64,000 bases of DNA from JAXMBN01 sp046349875 (GTDB lineage Bacteria > Planctomycetota > Planctomycetia > Pirellulales > Pirellulaceae): positions 1 through 64,000 of the forward strand of contig JAXMBN010000020.1 of assembly GCA_046349875.1 (NCBI GenBank), given 5' to 3'. Below the pieces are notes generated by a model. The model made no database searches. It was not told the origin of the DNA and worked only from the letters and a program-made list of their open reading frames with translations. The position numbers were made by a program, and so were the translations under genes. Every line of letters begins with the position of its first letter. Positions within the stretch are counted from its first letter, which is position 1. Shown one piece after another: positions 36,493 to 45,651 of the stretch.

Positions 36493-36498
36493 ATTGTA
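36493..36498 (-). promoter_or_regulatory. candidate -10 element (TACAAT) for the aminotransferase
   Basis: On the minus strand TACAAT (context GCTACTACAATGG) lies 75 bases before ATG 36418. No -35 partner at normal spacing is clear. Confidence 0.25.
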
Positions 36499-36684
36499 GT
36501 AGCAATCGCTCAATGCCATAGACCACCACCCTGGCCGCTTCGCAGTTACGGGGAAACTACTGAAAGGAGCTGGGCGAGATCCTGACGGATGCTGCCGATG
36601 CGAACGCCATTGGGAAGCGGGCGAGCCGTAGTCATGAATCCCATACTGAAAAGGGATTCTTTGAGGACGCGGAATTCCGCGAAA

Positions 36685-37562
36685 CTATCGATGGAACCAT
36701 ACGGTTGTCACCGTTTCTTTTGGGTTTCGTCCTGCAAGCTCCAGTTTGAGCCGTCCCGAATCGCTCAGCGTATCTTCCACAGACTCGGCCATGGCTTCGG
36801 AGGTCGGTTCCAATTCAAAGCGATCGAGCGCCACCATTTGCCCCATCCCTGTGGTGGTGCCATTGGTGACCATGCCCCGCTTCGCGACGAGTCGATACTC
36901 CATCATGAAACCCGCGATGGGCCCCAGTTGTTCATCGATCACTTCTTTACGACTATTGCGACGAACGGACAGTTCGACTTGCTTCTTAAGTGAATCGACC
37001 AAACGATCCCATGGAATCACCGTGACCTTGCCTTGACGCAGCATTAGGTGGACTTCTTTATTGAAAACCGTCTTTGCCATCGGGGTCGGAAGATGTTGCA
37101 AAACGATGGCCCCGGGCTTGGATTGGTAGAATCCCCTTGCTGTTGAAGCAGATCTGCGAGTTCGCGTTCGAGCTTAGAAATCTCCTGTTGTGTTTCAAGG
37201 GATTCGCGATCGCTTTCCGATTGCTTGGAGAGCTCTTCTTCGATCGCCATTTGAATTGCATTGACTTGATTGAGCAGCGCGTCGCGTTCTTGTCGTCGAG
37301 CGTTGACTTCGAGCGCATAGCTAGTCAGTTGATCGGCTTGCTTACTCAGATCTTGCTTCAGGTTTTGCATCTTGGCCTTAGGTGCATCCATCTTGGCCTC
37401 GATCTTTTCTGCAATACCAGATTCGATGGTTTGCTTGGCCGCAGCCTGCGAACGAACTCCCATAACCACGATCAAGATAATCATCACACCAACGAGATTC
37501 GCAACGATATCGAGAAAGGAATCGTCGCCATGCCCGAGTTCTTCTTCGCGAGCTCTACTCAT
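36685..37562 (-). pseudogene. ExbD/MotB-like single-TM protein, read in two frames (-1 shift near 37113)
   Basis: The coding sequence starts at ATG 37562 and continues in frame to a coiled coil, but the conserved C-terminal domain is in the -1 frame. Frame 1 gives a charged start, one membrane helix at about residues 18-38 (FLDIVANLVGVMIILIVVMGV) and a coiled coil to about 145. It then runs off in an unrelated tail to a stop at 37044. Shifting by -1 at CCCGGGG (37110-37116) continues as GAIVLQHLPTPMAKTVFNKE and ends at 36685 in VTTVWFHR, giving about 292 residues. The ATG at 37080 that could start a separate protein has no ribosome site. The result is either a consensus error, a frameshift mutation or programmed frameshifting. 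The topology suits a partner of the ExbB-like protein. Confidence 0.7.
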
Positions 37563-37566
37563 GAGA

Positions 37567-39645
37567 CTATTTTCCTTGGCTTCCTTCGTAGGGACGCACT
37601 TCGAGGTCTACGCCACTTCCATGCAATAGACCTTCCAAGCGTTGCGAGCTCGTTTGCGATTCGGCATCAGGATAGGTCATCGCAATGATCTTGGGTTTCC
37701 AGTATCCACCAGCAACCGCAACACCCCATCCAGCAACCCGTTCGCGTAGAACCTTGGTCAATTGCGTACTAGCTGCAGAAGGACCTTGGCTCAACGAGAT
37801 AACCGATTCGACTTGGCGTGAATTTCCCTCGGCGAGAACGATCCAGCGATCGGCTCGCACGATCACATACACTTCGCGAATCACGGGGGTTGCTTTGCTT
37901 AAAGGTCGTGATTGAGACCATCCACGTGATGGCTCACGCAGTGCCCGTGGCTCGCGCGTATCTTTCGATTTGCTCTTAGAAGAAGATCGACGACTGCCGG
38001 AAGGATCAGCGGAGGGATCTTGTGATGAGTCTTTGGAGGAAGAGGGATATTCAACAGGCGGACGATCTTGATAGCCAAGCGTCATGTTTGTAGGTGCACC
38101 GTTGTTGGCTCCCGCGTCGTTGGCAAATGTGTTTTCGGTCTCCGAGTTCAACATGATGGGTCGCATCGAACTACCTTGACTACCGCCACCCGAAGCATAG
38201 GCTCCGCTGGCCATTCCACCTGAACCCGCAGATCCTCCGTTACCACCTTGAGAACCACCGCCACTACCAACGTTTCCACCGCCCGATGCATCGTTGGACC
38301 CGTTCGAACTTCCTCCACCTCCGCTTGCTCCCATTGCCGATCCTCCGCCATGCAAGGATGGAGGATCACTTGGTGAACCCTCGACCATTGCCCATTCGCC
38401 TCCTTGGGCAGGCGCTCCGGAAAATGTCGGTGATCCCATACTCGATGAGCCCATCCCACCCATTTGTCCGATGGAACCTTTCGACATTCCGGACGAGGAT
38501 GATTGGCTGCTTGTTGATTGCGACGGTTGAGGATTTGGTCGCGAGGCAAACCGTCCGCTCGGATTGGCAGAACCGCCACGAACGCGAGCTGAAGGAGCCA
38601 ACTCTTGAATCATTTCCCATTGATCACCGTCGGCAACCGCGCGAATGCCAAGATCCCCTTCGTCCGAAGCACTCCACTCTTCGTCTTGGTTTGTTTCGGG
38701 TTGAATAGGACTATTGGATATCGAACCTTCATCGTATCGACTCGGCATGGAAGCCACCAATGCGGCATGTTTCTGTGTAGCAGTCGAAACTACACGGGAA
38801 AGCTGATCTGCCAATCCCGGCGTCGAAGGTGGAAAGGCCAACGTCATTGAAGCATCAACGAGTTCGTACCCAAACTGATCGTCCCAACCACCCATAGCGG
38901 CACGAGCCAGCGAGTACGTTCGAATCCCATCGGGTCGAACGATCAGAAGAGGATAGGGTGCGGCCATGGTCGAGCTTGTTTCGCCCGCTTTTTCGTAAGC
39001 CGTTCGAATGTAGCGAAGCGATGCATCTAATGGATTGCCGGGTCCAAAAGGTGGACGAGTCCACTCGAAAGAGGAATCAGGGTTCCTTCAGGTTGAATAC
39101 GAACACCTTCAGCAACGCATTCCAGGATAGATAGGACGCCGCGATGTTCCATTCGGCCCTCGATACGGCAATATTGCAAACGCAGGCTTGGTTGGTTTTT
39201 CTTTCTTGGACTCTTCAGCTTTCTTTTTGGTTGCTTCGATCTCTTGCTGAAGCTCGTCGATTCGCACCTTCGCATCGGTACCATGCTCGGCGCCGTTGCT
39301 CGCTTGTCGAGAAAGTTGCTCAACAGTTTTCTCTAGAGATTGCAGTTCTTCTTCGAGGCGACGAATATGATCTTCGTAATGAGAGAGATGGACTCGTTGT
39401 GTACTGATTTCTTCTTGTTGTTTCTGACGCTGAGCCAAGAGTTCGCGTGATACAAATTCAAAATCATCGACCGTTTCATCGACAGCGATTTGGTGCTCTT
39501 CGACTTTACGACGCGCCGATGCTTGAGAGTTGCTCACCATCAGGATGAGAATCAACACCAGAGCACCCATCGTGCAAAGCAAAACGGCCATGAAGGGGAG
39601 CAACCCTGGCAAAAGTTGCTCGCGTCGACCTTTTGCCCCACTCAT
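37567..39645 (-). pseudogene. large single-TM ExbD-like partner protein, two compensating indels near 39.1 kb
   Basis: Starting at ATG 39645 (overlapping the ExbB-like stop as ATGA), frame A encodes one membrane helix (residues about 12-37, LLPFMAVLLCTMGALVLILIL), a coiled coil, and FAILPYRGPNGTSRRPIY. An extra C at about 39125 then moves reading to frame B (LECVAEGVRIQPEG) for about 56 bases. A missing T at about 39068-39070 restores frame A: FEWTRPPFGPGNPLDASLRYIRTAYEKAG, then YPLLIVRPDGI and so on to 37567. Restored length is about 692 residues. The middle, about 38170-38500, is very Gly/Ser-rich and probably disordered; the final 110 residues are ordered. No peptidoglycan-binding OmpA motif is seen. 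The next gene starts 4 bases later. Confidence 0.75.
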
Positions 39646-41075
39646 GCAGCACGACCTTTAGAACGGGGGCTCTCACTCGGAAACTTGACGATTCCGAGAT
39701 TCGCATCCTCAGCAGAAGGCTCCGTTGCACGAAGCTCGGGAGATTTTCGGTCTGTGTTTGCTTTCTTGCCGAGCGCTCCTTGCTTCTCCATCTGCGTTGC
39801 GAAGAACGCGATGGCTTCGGTCATGCAGATAGCAGCTTCGTGGAATCGATCGATATCAGTCAGACGCAGTAGATTGCGATCTAGCGAATCTTGCGCTTGG
39901 TTTAGGTCACCCAGTTTTTCTAGAATCGAGACCATGCGTTGGCCCTGTTCAGCCTGATCTCGTTGATAGGTTTGCAATAAGCGTGCTTGATCGGATAGGG
40001 TGGTTTGCCACTGCTTCCAGCGATCATCTACCTGCGATACGAGTAGGCTTTCCGTTCGCTCAATGAACGATTCATGTTTGCTGAGTGACTCATCGAGTGC
40101 GCTTACCAACGTGTGACGAAGTGTTGCTTCGGATTGTTGAGTCGATTGAACCCAACATTCGCGAGCTTCTTCGATGGTATCGCGCCAAAGCACCGCCTGC
40201 TGTTCAACGACTTGGGAGACGGCTTTGGCTAAGGTCTGCGTCAGTTTGTCAAGAATCTCGTAAGTGGGTTCGGTAAAGGCAGGTGTGCGATCCTCTGCCA
40301 GGAAAGCTAACAACTGATCCTCGACCACCGTATCGATGCGTTGGAGCAGTCCTAGTTCGATCCGCTGGACCGCAAACTGCATGAACATCGCAGCCATGGT
40401 CAGTGCCAGAGCGATCGCCGTTTTATCAAAGGCAACGTAGAGTCCAGCCGTGATGCGGTTCATCGCTTCTTGTGATCCGCTTGCCAACATCTCCGAGTCG
40501 ATCTGGCCTAACGTACCCGCGATACCGATCACCGTTCCTAAGAATCCGAGCATCGGCATGGCCCAAATAGCAATGCGTATCAGCCCATAACTTTCATGCT
40601 GTCGGTCGGCATCGCGTTCGGCGAGTTGGCGGAGATCTTCATCGAGTCCATGTGCATTGCCACGTTTGATCTGGCGCGACAAAACATCGCGAACTCGTTG
40701 GCCAAGGAAGCTCTCCCAAAGCGAAGTGGGGGCGGCTTGCCACATGGTGTCGAGCCATTGGGCACGTCGCTCACGGGCCGTTTCAGAATGATCGCCGAGA
40801 ATCGAGCGAAGCATCGTTTCAGCGGAACCGGTCAGCTTATATTGCCGGACCACCGTGCGAAGCTTCATGCCCATCGCGGTGGCGCTGATCCAAAAGAGTC
40901 CGACCGTGATGACCGCCACTTCGTGGCACAAACAGTAACGACGAAGAAGAGGATAATCCAACGGACCTGCAAAGATGAGTCCGTAGAAGATACCGGTCAG
41001 GACCAACCCGATCGTGACGGGTGGCAACAACGAAAGCGAAAAGCTAGCAGTGTGTTTCTTGGATAAGAGGATCAC
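39642..41075 (-). CDS. ExbB/TolQ/MotA-family proton-channel protein with long coiled-coil tail
   Basis: A 477-residue protein from GTG 41075. Membrane helices are at about 12-36, 45-70, 165-195 and 215-240. The third contains the family signature PMLGFLGTVIGIAGTLGQID, and the fourth follows AGLYVAFDKTAIALALTMAAMFMQF. After about residue 270 the protein is helical and coiled-coil-like to the end. Known relatives use proton flow to drive a single-TM partner (ExbD, TolR, MotB). Two such partners follow directly, the first overlapping by ATGA. The long cytoplasmic or external tail exceeds that of ExbB and TolQ and recalls the tails of larger MotA-like proteins. What the complex drives is unknown. 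Confidence 0.88.
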   Translation of the reverse strand: MILLSKKHTASFSLSLLPPVTIGLVLTGIFYGLIFAGPLDYPLLRRYCLCHEVAVITVGLFWISATAMGMKLRTVVRQYKLTGSAETMLRSILGDHSETARERRAQWLDTMWQAAPTSLWESFLGQRVRDVLSRQIKRGNAHGLDEDLRQLAERDADRQHESYGLIRIAIWAMPMLGFLGTVIGIAGTLGQIDSEMLASGSQEAMNRITAGLYVAFDKTAIALALTMAAMFMQFAVQRIELGLLQRIDTVVEDQLLAFLAEDRTPAFTEPTYEILDKLTQTLAKAVSQVVEQQAVLWRDTIEEARECWVQSTQQSEATLRHTLVSALDESLSKHESFIERTESLLVSQVDDRWKQWQTTLSDQARLLQTYQRDQAEQGQRMVSILEKLGDLNQAQDSLDRNLLRLTDIDRFHEAAICMTEAIAFFATQMEKQGALGKKANTDRKSPELRATEPSAEDANLGIVKFPSESPRSKGRAA

Positions 41076-41422
41076 AGGCTTGCTGCCTCATACTCGAAGG
41101 GTGAAACGGAAATCGGAGGGTGCTCCGACCCTTTGCCGCTTCTTCTTGATCGGCCGACGGCGGGGCACGCATTAGGCAAAACGGGCAAACTTTGCCGATT
41201 GCATCGCGATTGCAAACTGTAGGTGCTGTTTTTGACGGTTTAATACCCGATAACACGGGTACTTCGCCGGCGAGAACACGCGATCAAGCAACACCGGCCA
41301 ACAAAACACAGGCTCTAGCGGCAACCTCTCCAAACAGCATGATTTAACATCCAGGGGGATCGGGCTCGAAGCGAACCACTTTCACGCACGAGGTGGCGCG
41401 CTTTCGAGCCCTCACTTTTTCC

Positions 41423-41443
41423 AATAGGTGCCAGCCACCTATT
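41423..41443. repeat. palindromic repeat unit A (AATAGGTG...CACCTATT)
   Basis: An 8-base perfect inverted repeat, AATAGGTG and CACCTATT, around CCAGC. It shares the core GGTG-CAGCCACC with a second unit 21 bases downstream (41465-41477). It looks like a REP-type extragenic palindrome, though only two copies are in the window. Confidence 0.55.
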
Positions 41444-41464
41444 CTTTGCGCCGTGGCGTCACAA

Positions 41465-41477
41465 GGTGGCAGCCACC
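41465..41477. repeat. palindromic repeat unit B (GGTGGCAGCCACC)
   Basis: A 13-base inverted repeat, GGTGGC-A-GCCACC, very similar to unit A (GGTGCCAGCCACC). The two together look like a paired extragenic element; a GCGCC...GGCGTC block lies between them. Confidence 0.5.
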
Positions 41478-41722
41478 CATCGTTGACGGCAGCCCACAGC
41501 ATTAGCAACCCTAATCCGCAGGTCCGTTTATGCGGATGGGAAGGGGAGTATTCCGACGATTCGGCATGGAACGGTCGGGCAAACTTGCATTTGTGAGGTA
41601 CGTTTTCCTGGCGATATATGGACAGTCGCCTTGGGTAAACAGGGAGAAATGGATAAACCGAGCGGATTACTCGGTGCTTCCGTGGAATCGCCAGCCTTTG
41701 CAAGAACGACCGAGTCTGAGCC

Positions 41723-43045
41723 ATGAAGACTGCAAATCAACCTGCTCGAGGAGTGGATCCTTCCAAGCAAGAAGAGTTTGAAAACATCAAGCGTCGAATT
41801 CATTCGAAGTTGGTGGACAAGCTCGATTTGAATCGTGTTGGAGAGCTCAAGGGTGAGACCCTACGCCGAGAAATTCGGTTGGTTGTCGAGCATCTTTGCG
41901 ATAGCGAAAACACTCTACTCAACCGAGCCGAACGTGACCGAATCGTCGATGAGGTCATGGATGAGACCTTCGGATTGGGTCCTCTGGAGTTTTTGCTCAA
42001 AGACGCCAGCATCAGCGACATTTTGATCAACGGTCCCAAGAACATTTATGTGGAACGTCGCGGTCGGTTGGAAAAGACCGAAGTCGAGTTCCGTGATAAC
42101 CAGCACTTGATGCAGATCATCGACCGAATCGTTTCCAAGGTGGGACGTCGGGTCGATGAAACCTGTCCAATGGTCGACGCGCGTTTGGAAGACGGTTCTC
42201 GTGTGAACGCGATCATTCCTCCGCTTGCGCTCGATGGAGCAGCGGTATCCATTCGTCGATTCGGCTCCAACCCGCTCAAGTTGGAAGATCTTCTCAACTA
42301 CAAAGCTTTTACTCCTGAAATGGTGATGTTGCTGGAAGGATGCATCAAAGCTCGTCTCAACATGATCATCTGCGGTGGTACGGGTTCCGGCAAAACAACT
42401 CTGCTCAATACGTTGTCGAGCTTCATTCAGAACGATCAACGTATCGTGACCATCGAAGACGCGGCTGAATTGCAGCTACAACAGGATCACGTGGTTCGAT
42501 TGGAAACACGACCAGCCAACATTGAAGGCAACGGGGCTATCACAGCAACCGACTTGGTTAAAAACGCGTTGCGTATGCGTCCAGAACGAATCATCATCGG
42601 CGAATGCCGTGGTGGTGAAACATTGGACATGTTGCAAGCAATGAACACAGGTCACGATGGTTCGCTCACCACGATTCACTCGAACAATCCTCGCGACGGT
42701 ATCGCGCGATTGGAAACGTTGGTCATGATGGCCGGATTCGAAATGCCGGTCAAAGCGATTCGACAGCAGATCGCAGGCGCGGTTGATGTCGTCATTCAGG
42801 CCAACCGTCTGCAGGGTGGACCGCGTCGAGTCACGCATATCACGGAAATCGTCGGTATGGAACAAGATACCGTCGTGATGCAAGACATCTATCGATTCAA
42901 TCAGGAAGGGATCGATGAGAATGGCAAGGCCTTCGGTCATTTCGAATGCACTGGTGTTCGTCCCACGTTCATGTCGCGATTGGAATCGGCAGGTGTCCGT
43001 TTGCCTGCTAGCGCGTTCCGTCAGCGCATCATGATGAAAGCTTAA
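41723..43045 (+). CDS. cpaF: CpaF/TadA-type ATPase of the Tad pilus/secretion system
   Basis: A 440-residue GspE-superfamily ATPase. Visible: an N-terminal helical domain (residues 20-95), FGLGPLEFLLKDASISDILINGPKNIYVERRGRLEKT (quoted segments), the Walker A GGTGSGKTTLL near 216-226, the Asp box, and the Walker B region RIIIGECRGGE with the His box TGHDGSLTTIHSNNPRDGIARLE. It should power assembly or disassembly of Flp-type pili at the cytoplasmic face. The start ATG 41723 yields a normal length. The tadB-like gene begins 3 bases after the stop, indicating one operon. TadZ, RcpC/CpaB, a secretin and a Flp pilin are not in the window. Confidence 0.95.
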   Translation: MKTANQPARGVDPSKQEEFENIKRRIHSKLVDKLDLNRVGELKGETLRREIRLVVEHLCDSENTLLNRAERDRIVDEVMDETFGLGPLEFLLKDASISDILINGPKNIYVERRGRLEKTEVEFRDNQHLMQIIDRIVSKVGRRVDETCPMVDARLEDGSRVNAIIPPLALDGAAVSIRRFGSNPLKLEDLLNYKAFTPEMVMLLEGCIKARLNMIICGGTGSGKTTLLNTLSSFIQNDQRIVTIEDAAELQLQQDHVVRLETRPANIEGNGAITATDLVKNALRMRPERIIIGECRGGETLDMLQAMNTGHDGSLTTIHSNNPRDGIARLETLVMMAGFEMPVKAIRQQIAGAVDVVIQANRLQGGPRRVTHITEIVGMEQDTVVMQDIYRFNQEGIDENGKAFGHFECTGVRPTFMSRLESAGVRLPASAFRQRIMMKA

Positions 43046-43047
43046 AC

Positions 43048-44013
43048 ATGATAACCATCATCATCCTGATGTCGGCCGGTTTGGGTGTTGCAGCCTTGGT
43101 CGGTGGCGTTGCCATCATGATCCAAGGCGACGACTTGAGCGTTGCTGAAGATCGATTACAGGCGCTCACAGCCAAAGGGGAGCGTGGAGCAGCGAATGCC
43201 AACGAAGCTACGAATTTGCTGAACACACCGCTCGATGAAACACAGAGCGTCGTCGAGGACTTTCTATCGCAATTCGGAAACTTTCAAGCCGTCTTCGACC
43301 AGGCGGATGTTCGCATTTCCCCGACGAAGTTCGCAGCGATCTGCTGTGGTGTGGGAGTGGCGGGGTTTATTGCAGTCGCTATCAGTCCTGCGCCCAAACT
43401 ACTTGCACCACTGGTCGCGATCATGTTGGCCTTCGCGCCCGTGGCATGGCTATTCTTCAAGCGGTCCAAACGCATCAACAAAATCAATCAGCAACTACCT
43501 GAAGCATTGGAACTTCTAGGACGATCCTTGCGTGCTGGCCACTCGCTTGCCGCTGGTATCGGCTTGGTTGCTAGTGAAATGGCCGAACCGATCAGTCGCG
43601 AATTTGGCCGATGCTTTGAAGAACAAAACTTAGGTATTTCGTTGGAAGAAGCATTGGAATCGATGACGCGCCGCGTTCCCAATTTGGACGTTCGCTTCTT
43701 TGCGACAGCGGTTCTCTTGCAGCGTCAGACCGGGGGTGACTTGGCTGAAATCTTGGACAAGATCGGCCGCCTGATTCGCGCTCGCTTCCGACTTGCAGGA
43801 CAGATCCAAGCTCTGACCGGTGAAGGTCGCCTTTCGGGAATCGTGTTGCTTGCCCTTCCCCCAGGCCTATTTGCCATCATGTATTTCATGAATCGCGACT
43901 ACTGCTTGACGCTGTTCCGCGATGAGATGGGACGCAAAATGTTGGCCGGCGCACTGGTGATGCAAGTTCTCGGTGCTCTCGTGATTCGCAAGATCATCAA
44001 TATCAAGGTTTGA
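43048..44013 (+). CDS. tadB: TadB-like inner-membrane platform protein
   Basis: A 321-residue T2SS-F-domain protein. The N-terminal helix (IIIILMSAGLGVAALVGGVAIMI), a cytoplasmic stretch, two central helices (FAAICCGVGVAGFIAVAIS; LLAPLVAIMLAFAPVAWLFF), the F-domain with LPEALELLGRSLRAGHSLAAGIGLVASE and GGDLAEILDKIGRLIR, and C-terminal helices (SGIVLLALPPGLFAIMYF) are all in the expected order. It follows cpaF by 2 bases and precedes the tadC-like gene by 7. It forms the membrane platform the ATPase acts on. Confidence 0.93.
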   Translation: MITIIILMSAGLGVAALVGGVAIMIQGDDLSVAEDRLQALTAKGERGAANANEATNLLNTPLDETQSVVEDFLSQFGNFQAVFDQADVRISPTKFAAICCGVGVAGFIAVAISPAPKLLAPLVAIMLAFAPVAWLFFKRSKRINKINQQLPEALELLGRSLRAGHSLAAGIGLVASEMAEPISREFGRCFEEQNLGISLEEALESMTRRVPNLDVRFFATAVLLQRQTGGDLAEILDKIGRLIRARFRLAGQIQALTGEGRLSGIVLLALPPGLFAIMYFMNRDYCLTLFRDEMGRKMLAGALVMQVLGALVIRKIINIKV

Positions 44014-44020
44014 GTCAACC

Positions 44021-44992
44021 ATGTTCGTCGCATCCATCAATCCTTCGATTCTCATTCCGGTCGCGGTATTCATCGGTATCAGCGCCTTGGTTTGGTTTCT
44101 ATTCGATCTTTTCAATCGAACCACTGGTCGAGCCGAAGAACGATTGGATATGCTCAGCGATCCGCGACGTAAAGCGGATCGGGAGAATGATGCGCGCGAC
44201 TCCAAGAAAAAGGAAGCACTCGCTCGCGTTTTAGAAAAGGCATCACCAGCCCTTTCCAAACCATTGACTCCGAAAACCGAAGCCGAGATGAGCGTTCTCA
44301 AACAACGACTCGTCGAAGCGGGCTTTCGCTCCGAATCAGCTCCTGCGGTCTTTCTCTCCTTCAAAGTGATTTGTGGTATAGCCTTCCTCTTCGTGAGCGG
44401 TGCTTTGTTTTCTTTGTTGGCTGGCATGAACACCAACAGCTTAATCAAAGCGGCCATCTTGGGCGGAGCGGGATTCTACATTCCTGAATTGGCTCTTACG
44501 TTTTTGGGAATGAAACGCCGCAAAGCGATCTTCCAAGGACTGCCCGATGCTCTCGACCTTCTCGTCGTTTGCGTGGAAGCTGGCTTGGGTCTCGATCAAG
44601 CCCTTCGCAAAGTGGCAGAAGAAATGAAAAAGAGCTATCGCATCCTTTCGGACGAAATCAGCCTTGCCAACTTGCATTTGCAGATGGGTCGCGCTCGCAA
44701 TCAAGTGCTTCAAGACCTTGGAGCACGAACTGGGGTCGACGATTTGCGATCTCTTGCTTCGCTCTTGATTCAAGCCGACAAATTCGGATCCAGCGTGGCC
44801 AATGCCCTTCGCGTTCAAAGCGATTCGATGCGAACTCGCCGCCAACAGATCGCCGAAGAAAAAGCAGCCAAGACGGCTGTGAAGTTGATCTTCCCCCTCG
44901 TGATCTTCATTTTCCCTGGGGTGTTCGTGGTACTCGTCGGACCCGCTGCGATTCAGATGGTTCGCGAAATGTTCCCAGCGATGAACCGCTAA
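44021..44992 (+). CDS. tadC: TadC-like inner-membrane platform protein
   Basis: A 323-residue T2SS-F-domain protein. The N-terminal helix (SILIPVAVFIGISALVWFLFDLF) is followed by a charged stretch, two helices near residues 105-150 (FKVICGIAFLFVSGALFSLL; LIKAAILGGAGFYIPELALT), the F-domain with FQGLPDALDLLVVCVEAGLGLDQALRKVAEE and DLRSLASLLIQADKFGSSVANALRVQSD, and a C-terminal helix LIFPLVIFIFPGVFVVLVGPAAIQM. It pairs with TadB. It ends convergent with a lipoprotein gene across a strong hairpin. Confidence 0.93.
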   Translation: MFVASINPSILIPVAVFIGISALVWFLFDLFNRTTGRAEERLDMLSDPRRKADRENDARDSKKKEALARVLEKASPALSKPLTPKTEAEMSVLKQRLVEAGFRSESAPAVFLSFKVICGIAFLFVSGALFSLLAGMNTNSLIKAAILGGAGFYIPELALTFLGMKRRKAIFQGLPDALDLLVVCVEAGLGLDQALRKVAEEMKKSYRILSDEISLANLHLQMGRARNQVLQDLGARTGVDDLRSLASLLIQADKFGSSVANALRVQSDSMRTRRQQIAEEKAAKTAVKLIFPLVIFIFPGVFVVLVGPAAIQMVREMFPAMNR

Positions 44993-45025
44993 ACGGCAGT
45001 TGATGAAAGCACTCGTCCGTTCCCC

Positions 45026-45051
45026 GATCGATGTGAATGGCTACATCGATC
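45026..45051. terminator. bidirectional terminator hairpin
   Basis: A perfect 9-base stem (GATCGATGT with ACATCGATC) and an 8-base loop between the convergent tadC and lipoprotein genes. It touches the lipoprotein's stop codon and has no T tract, so efficiency is uncertain. Confidence 0.55.
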
Positions 45052-45329
45052 TATCGAGGATAGGTGCTCCAAGGGTTTAGGCGAGACTTCACTTCTGATT
45101 GAAGTCGATTGCGGGATGCTTCTGGCAGGGGAGTTGAGAATTCTCGGGGCCGTGCACCCACAACTTCAGGACCAATATCATTCAGAGGATATGGGTCGGT
45201 AAGAACAGCTCGCGCCTTCTGACGATCGATGCTCCCTTGGCCGAACTCGCGGCTTCCCCAGCGTCCCCAGGGACTGTTCTGGCAACCCACCAAGCAAACC
45301 AAAAGGAGAGAACCCGCGATCTTTTTCAT
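45051..45329 (-). CDS. small lipoprotein near the tad genes
   Basis: A 92-residue protein with a lipoprotein signal (MKKIAGSLLLVCLVGC). The mature part begins QNSPWGRWGSREFGQGS and is polar and Pro/Arg-rich, with no cysteines or catalytic signature. ATG 45329 opens a normal signal; an earlier TTG at 45341 has AAAGGA directly adjacent and too close. Its position beside tad genes invites a role in the apparatus, but it is on the opposite strand. Confidence 0.75.
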   Translation of the reverse strand: MKKIAGSLLLVCLVGCQNSPWGRWGSREFGQGSIDRQKARAVLTDPYPLNDIGPEVVGARPREFSTPLPEASRNRLQSEVKSRLNPWSTYPR

Positions 45330-45651
45330 GTTGGTATCCAATCCTTTGGATGCAGGGAACCGTACGGGGCCAATCCTAGGCCTCGCGCTCGTTGATTACC
45401 AGATCGAACTTCGATCGGTGCAACCATAAAGGAAAGCTAGCGATTTAGAAAAACCGGCATTCCTCTCTTCCGCATTGCCCGCATCCCCCCTAGAGTCGTT
45501 GCGATTGCCTTTTACCGTCCCACAATCCATCCACAAGAGGGGAAACCTGGGGTTTTTCACCGATCGGTAGTTATGATGGAGAGTTCTTGAGATTCGGGGT
45601 GGAAAAGCCGCCTCCGACGGGGACGATCGAGTAAGTACAGAAAGTAGTGAC
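45330..45651. other. 322-base intergenic region
   Basis: Divergent promoter region between the lipoprotein and the epimerase gene. Short open frames in it carry no recognisable sequence. Nothing else seen. Confidence 0.5.

Larger units (their letters stand above)
41076..41722. other. 647-base intergenic region between divergent exbB-like and cpaF genes
   Basis: No supported gene. It holds the divergent promoters and, near 41420-41480, two similar palindromes listed separately. A short palindrome-like TCCGACCC...GGGTGCTCCGA is near 41120. No tRNA or riboswitch was seen. Confidence 0.6.

Noticed and set aside
37044..37080. Separate small gene starting at ATG 37080 for the C-terminal ExbD-like piece
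   Set aside because: No ribosome site, and conserved sequence extends upstream of this ATG in the same frame, so a frame change within one gene fits better.
38170..38500. Gly/Ser-rich segment as a tandem DNA repeat or CRISPR-like array
   Set aside because: The repetition is at the amino-acid composition level; no regular DNA repeat unit with spacers is present.
36685..41075. Zorya-type anti-phage system (MotA-like ZorA plus MotB-like ZorB)
   Set aside because: The channel protein with long tail and single-TM partners is similar in layout, but there is no OmpA-type peptidoglycan-binding domain and no ZorC, ZorD or ZorE gene nearby.
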